Source: an uncultured Clostridia bacterium
GTDB taxonomy: Bacteria > Bacillota > Clostridia > Oscillospirales > Acutalibacteraceae
Direction: 5' to 3'
Length of the DNA stretch: 63,117 nt
Assembly (NCBI GenBank): GCA_947585615.1
Contig: CANPXD010000002.1
Location: 1 to 63,117, forward strand
A program made the translations under genes and the position numbers. Under the pieces are notes generated by a model. It saw only the letters and a program-made list of their open reading frames with translations. It was not told where the DNA came from and ran no database searches. This document shows, in pieces, positions 61,756-63,117 of the stretch (the stretch's first letter is position 1; each line of letters starts with the position of its first letter).

Positions 61756-62070
61756 TGACTCTTACCTCAATTCTTAAAACAAGAGATAGCTCGCTTGATA
61801 AATCAGCAAGGGCTATTATGGTACTTTATAAACACTCGGAACGATCCCGCCTGTTGCAAAAGTGCTGCAAAAAAGCAAGATGCCCGAAAACCCAGTATTT
61901 ATGCGGGCTTTCTGGCACATCATAGCTAAGGGGGGTATTCCCACTCCACTCAAATATCATTTATTATAAGTGGTTGGTACTATATATAGTGTTTTTATTG
62001 TATATTATTCTTGTTTTTATTTCATTTGAATATTGTTTTTATAATAAATATAGTCAAAACATAGTCAGCG
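61756..62070. other. Gene-free stretch upstream of mcrB
   Basis: No gene is supported. The stretch holds a GCCCG/CGGGC hairpin near 61889-61914 with a T-rich continuation on the minus strand, the right copy of the 11-bp repeat TATTCCCACTC (61936-61946) and a very A+T-rich tail. Confidence 0.5.
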
Positions 62071-62469
62071 TTATATTTGTGTTTTGATATATTTTTCAAT
62101 TCGTTTTACAAACTTAACAGCATTATCATACTGCTCTGCAACCTCTTGTTTTGAAATTATATAAAAGTCTGAATAATCGCTTTGTGTTCTTACTGAAAAT
62201 GCTTCTTTAGCAATTTTTGCATACTCAATTTCAATCAAACCAGATTTGATATATTCCAAATTGAAATTTGAAAGAACACCAGAGTGCTTTTTAAATCCTA
62301 TACTTTTTAATGCAAATAAAGCATTTATTGAATGAAATATAGCATAGTAGGAACGATTTGCACTATCCGCATAAAGTCCATCATTAAGGAGTAGCTTTGA
62401 TGCGTTAAGACAATCCTTTGCCTTTTCTATTCTGTATTTTGCAAGAGCAATTTCGTCTTGATTAGGCAA
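62071..62469 (-). CDS. HEPN-domain protein (toxin partner of MNT)
   Basis: The 132-residue helical HEPN protein (family of KNTase C-terminal-like domains) has RSYYAIFHSINALFALKSIGFKKHSG and a C-terminal KRIEKYI. The strict R-x4-6-H RNase motif is not as clear as in HepT, although Arg38 and the conserved Tyr/His of this branch are present. It overlaps the MNT gene by 8 bases, the same overlap as the pair at 10.3 kb, and is probably the paired toxin. Confidence 0.8.
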   Translation of the reverse strand: MPNQDEIALAKYRIEKAKDCLNASKLLLNDGLYADSANRSYYAIFHSINALFALKSIGFKKHSGVLSNFNLEYIKSGLIEIEYAKIAKEAFSVRTQSDYSDFYIISKQEVAEQYDNAVKFVKRIEKYIKTQI

Positions 62470-62803
62470 CTAAATCAACTCCTTCTTTTTCAATATTCTT
62501 AAAGAAAGGATAAGTAGCCTTATATCTGTCATAAGTTGCCTTATCTTGAAGCACAAGAGATAAAACTATGTCATACTTCAAATCAATATCGAGCGAGTAA
62601 TCAGAAAATGTTTTTGTAAATGTTTTGATTTCTTCGTTTGAAATATCTGCAATAATCATTACATCAATATCAGACTCTTCGTCATAATCGCCACGAGCAT
62701 AAGAGCCGTAAAGAATAACCGCATCAAGAGCAGTTCCGAGCTCCGATTTTGCACGATTACAAACATCATCAAGAATAATCTTTAACGTGTTTTCAGTACA
62801 CAT
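62462..62803 (-). CDS. MNT-type nucleotidyltransferase (antitoxin)
   Basis: The 113-residue protein has LYGSYARGDYDEESDIDVM, a full GS-x10-DxD site (Gly32-Ser33, Asp44, Asp46), and a third acidic position in IDLKYDIVLS. It is a minimal nucleotidyltransferase of the MntA class without an HTH fusion. It lies upstream of the HEPN gene, giving a classic MNT-HEPN operon. GGAGGTGAG precedes ATG. Confidence 0.87.
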   Translation of the reverse strand: MCTENTLKIILDDVCNRAKSELGTALDAVILYGSYARGDYDEESDIDVMIIADISNEEIKTFTKTFSDYSLDIDLKYDIVLSLVLQDKATYDRYKATYPFFKNIEKEGVDLVA

Positions 62804-62848
62804 AATCTCACCTCCACTTATTTTCTAATATTTATTATTATAAACAAA

Positions 62849-62864
62849 TGCAATAAAAATTGCA
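62849..62864. promoter_or_regulatory. TGCAAT-N4-ATTGCA palindrome upstream of MNT-HEPN
   Basis: TGCAAT (62849-62854) and ATTGCA (62859-62864) are inverted arms 46 bases upstream of the MNT start. The half-site equals that of the mntA-hepT operator array at 9756-9828, although the spacer differs (four bases against one). Confidence 0.4.
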
Positions 62865-62908
62865 ATAATAATAAAATTAAGATGTTTTTCTCATAAATTT
62901 GAAAATCA

Positions 62909-62945
62909 AAAAGGGCAAAACAAAATCAATCTGTTTTGCCCTTTT
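62909..62945 (+). terminator. Intrinsic terminator
   Basis: AAAAGGGCAAAACA (62909-62922) pairs with TGTTTTGCCCTTTT (62932-62945). It lies upstream of the MNT-HEPN operon and probably ends a neighbouring transcript. The remaining bases to 63117 show no recognisable gene. Confidence 0.75.
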
Positions 62946-63117
62946 CTCTCTTTTAAGACCCTTTTGGTGCAGGGGATAACACGCTGCTGTTTATTAACTC
63001 GTTTAGCAGGTTAAGAGATTAGCACTTTTAGTACGGTCTGTGCGGTTGACCGCTTTTAACGACCCAATTTTATCATAGACAAAATCATAGTTCAAGTTAT
63101 TTTTTTATTAATTCAAA

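Noticed and set aside
62950-63117. Possible tRNA or small RNA at the right edge
   Set aside because: No cloverleaf or T-loop motif could be built; nothing beyond A+T-rich sequence is supported.

Overview
The window looks like chromosomal DNA of an anaerobic gut or rumen Bacillota, class Clostridia (Oscillospirales/Ruminococcus-like). The inference rests on plant- and host-glycan hydrolases (GH51, GH43-like, GH4, GH2, GH78, GH20, GH3), an NfnAB transhydrogenase, a clostridial-type agr system, a SpoVT sporulation regulator and a moderate-to-low G+C content. No rRNA, tRNA or CRISPR array was recognised.

Layout. 0-7.1 kb: a cut-off transposase, then a minus-strand housekeeping run (UvrD/PcrA helicase, HAD phosphatase, alpha/beta hydrolase, metallophosphoesterase), a stray 3' fragment of a surface-type protein, and a DUF2804 gene. 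7.9-22.2 kb: a 14.3 kb integrated element that splits spoVT. The SpoVT N-terminus (residues 1-32) lies at 22.3 kb and the C-terminal GAF half is fused in frame to the element's large serine recombinase at 7.4-7.9 kb. Joining the two halves at a shared GGYGACC gives a 178-residue SpoVT, the normal size. The element carries an HTH-MntA/HepT toxin-antitoxin pair, MOBP-type relaxase and MobC genes with an RP4-like oriT candidate, a sigma-region-4-like protein, a DUF234 ATPase-nuclease, decayed IS256 and IS200 copies, and a complete qatABCD anti-phage operon.

22.5-38.5 kb: glycan utilisation genes, nfnAB and a quorum-sensing locus. agrD-agrB diverge from an XRE regulator, an AgrA-like response regulator and an AgrC-like kinase, and the kinase gene runs directly into a GH4 gene. 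36.3-46.9 kb: a dense array of small stand-alone enzymes, many resembling antibiotic-modifying families (GNATs, AAC(3), nucleotidyltransferases, DinB, peptidase E, 2H phosphoesterase, DUF4037), interspersed with decayed relatives. 46.9-50.4 kb: an extra MraY-like gene with EamA, then a MATE plus GNAT module bracketed by 64-bp direct repeats. 50.4-55.4 kb: a pentose operon (GH3, xylulokinase, fucose-isomerase-like). 55.4-63.1 kb: a second defence patch with McrBC (EVE-like domain inserted in McrB), a decayed P-loop kinase and a second HEPN/MNT pair.

The most striking object is the skin-like element in spoVT. Integration swaps C-termini between host regulator and recombinase: the host loses SpoVT while the recombinase gains the SpoVT GAF domain, and excision would restore both. 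It also carries at least two defence modules, so it links sporulation-gene interruption to phage defence.
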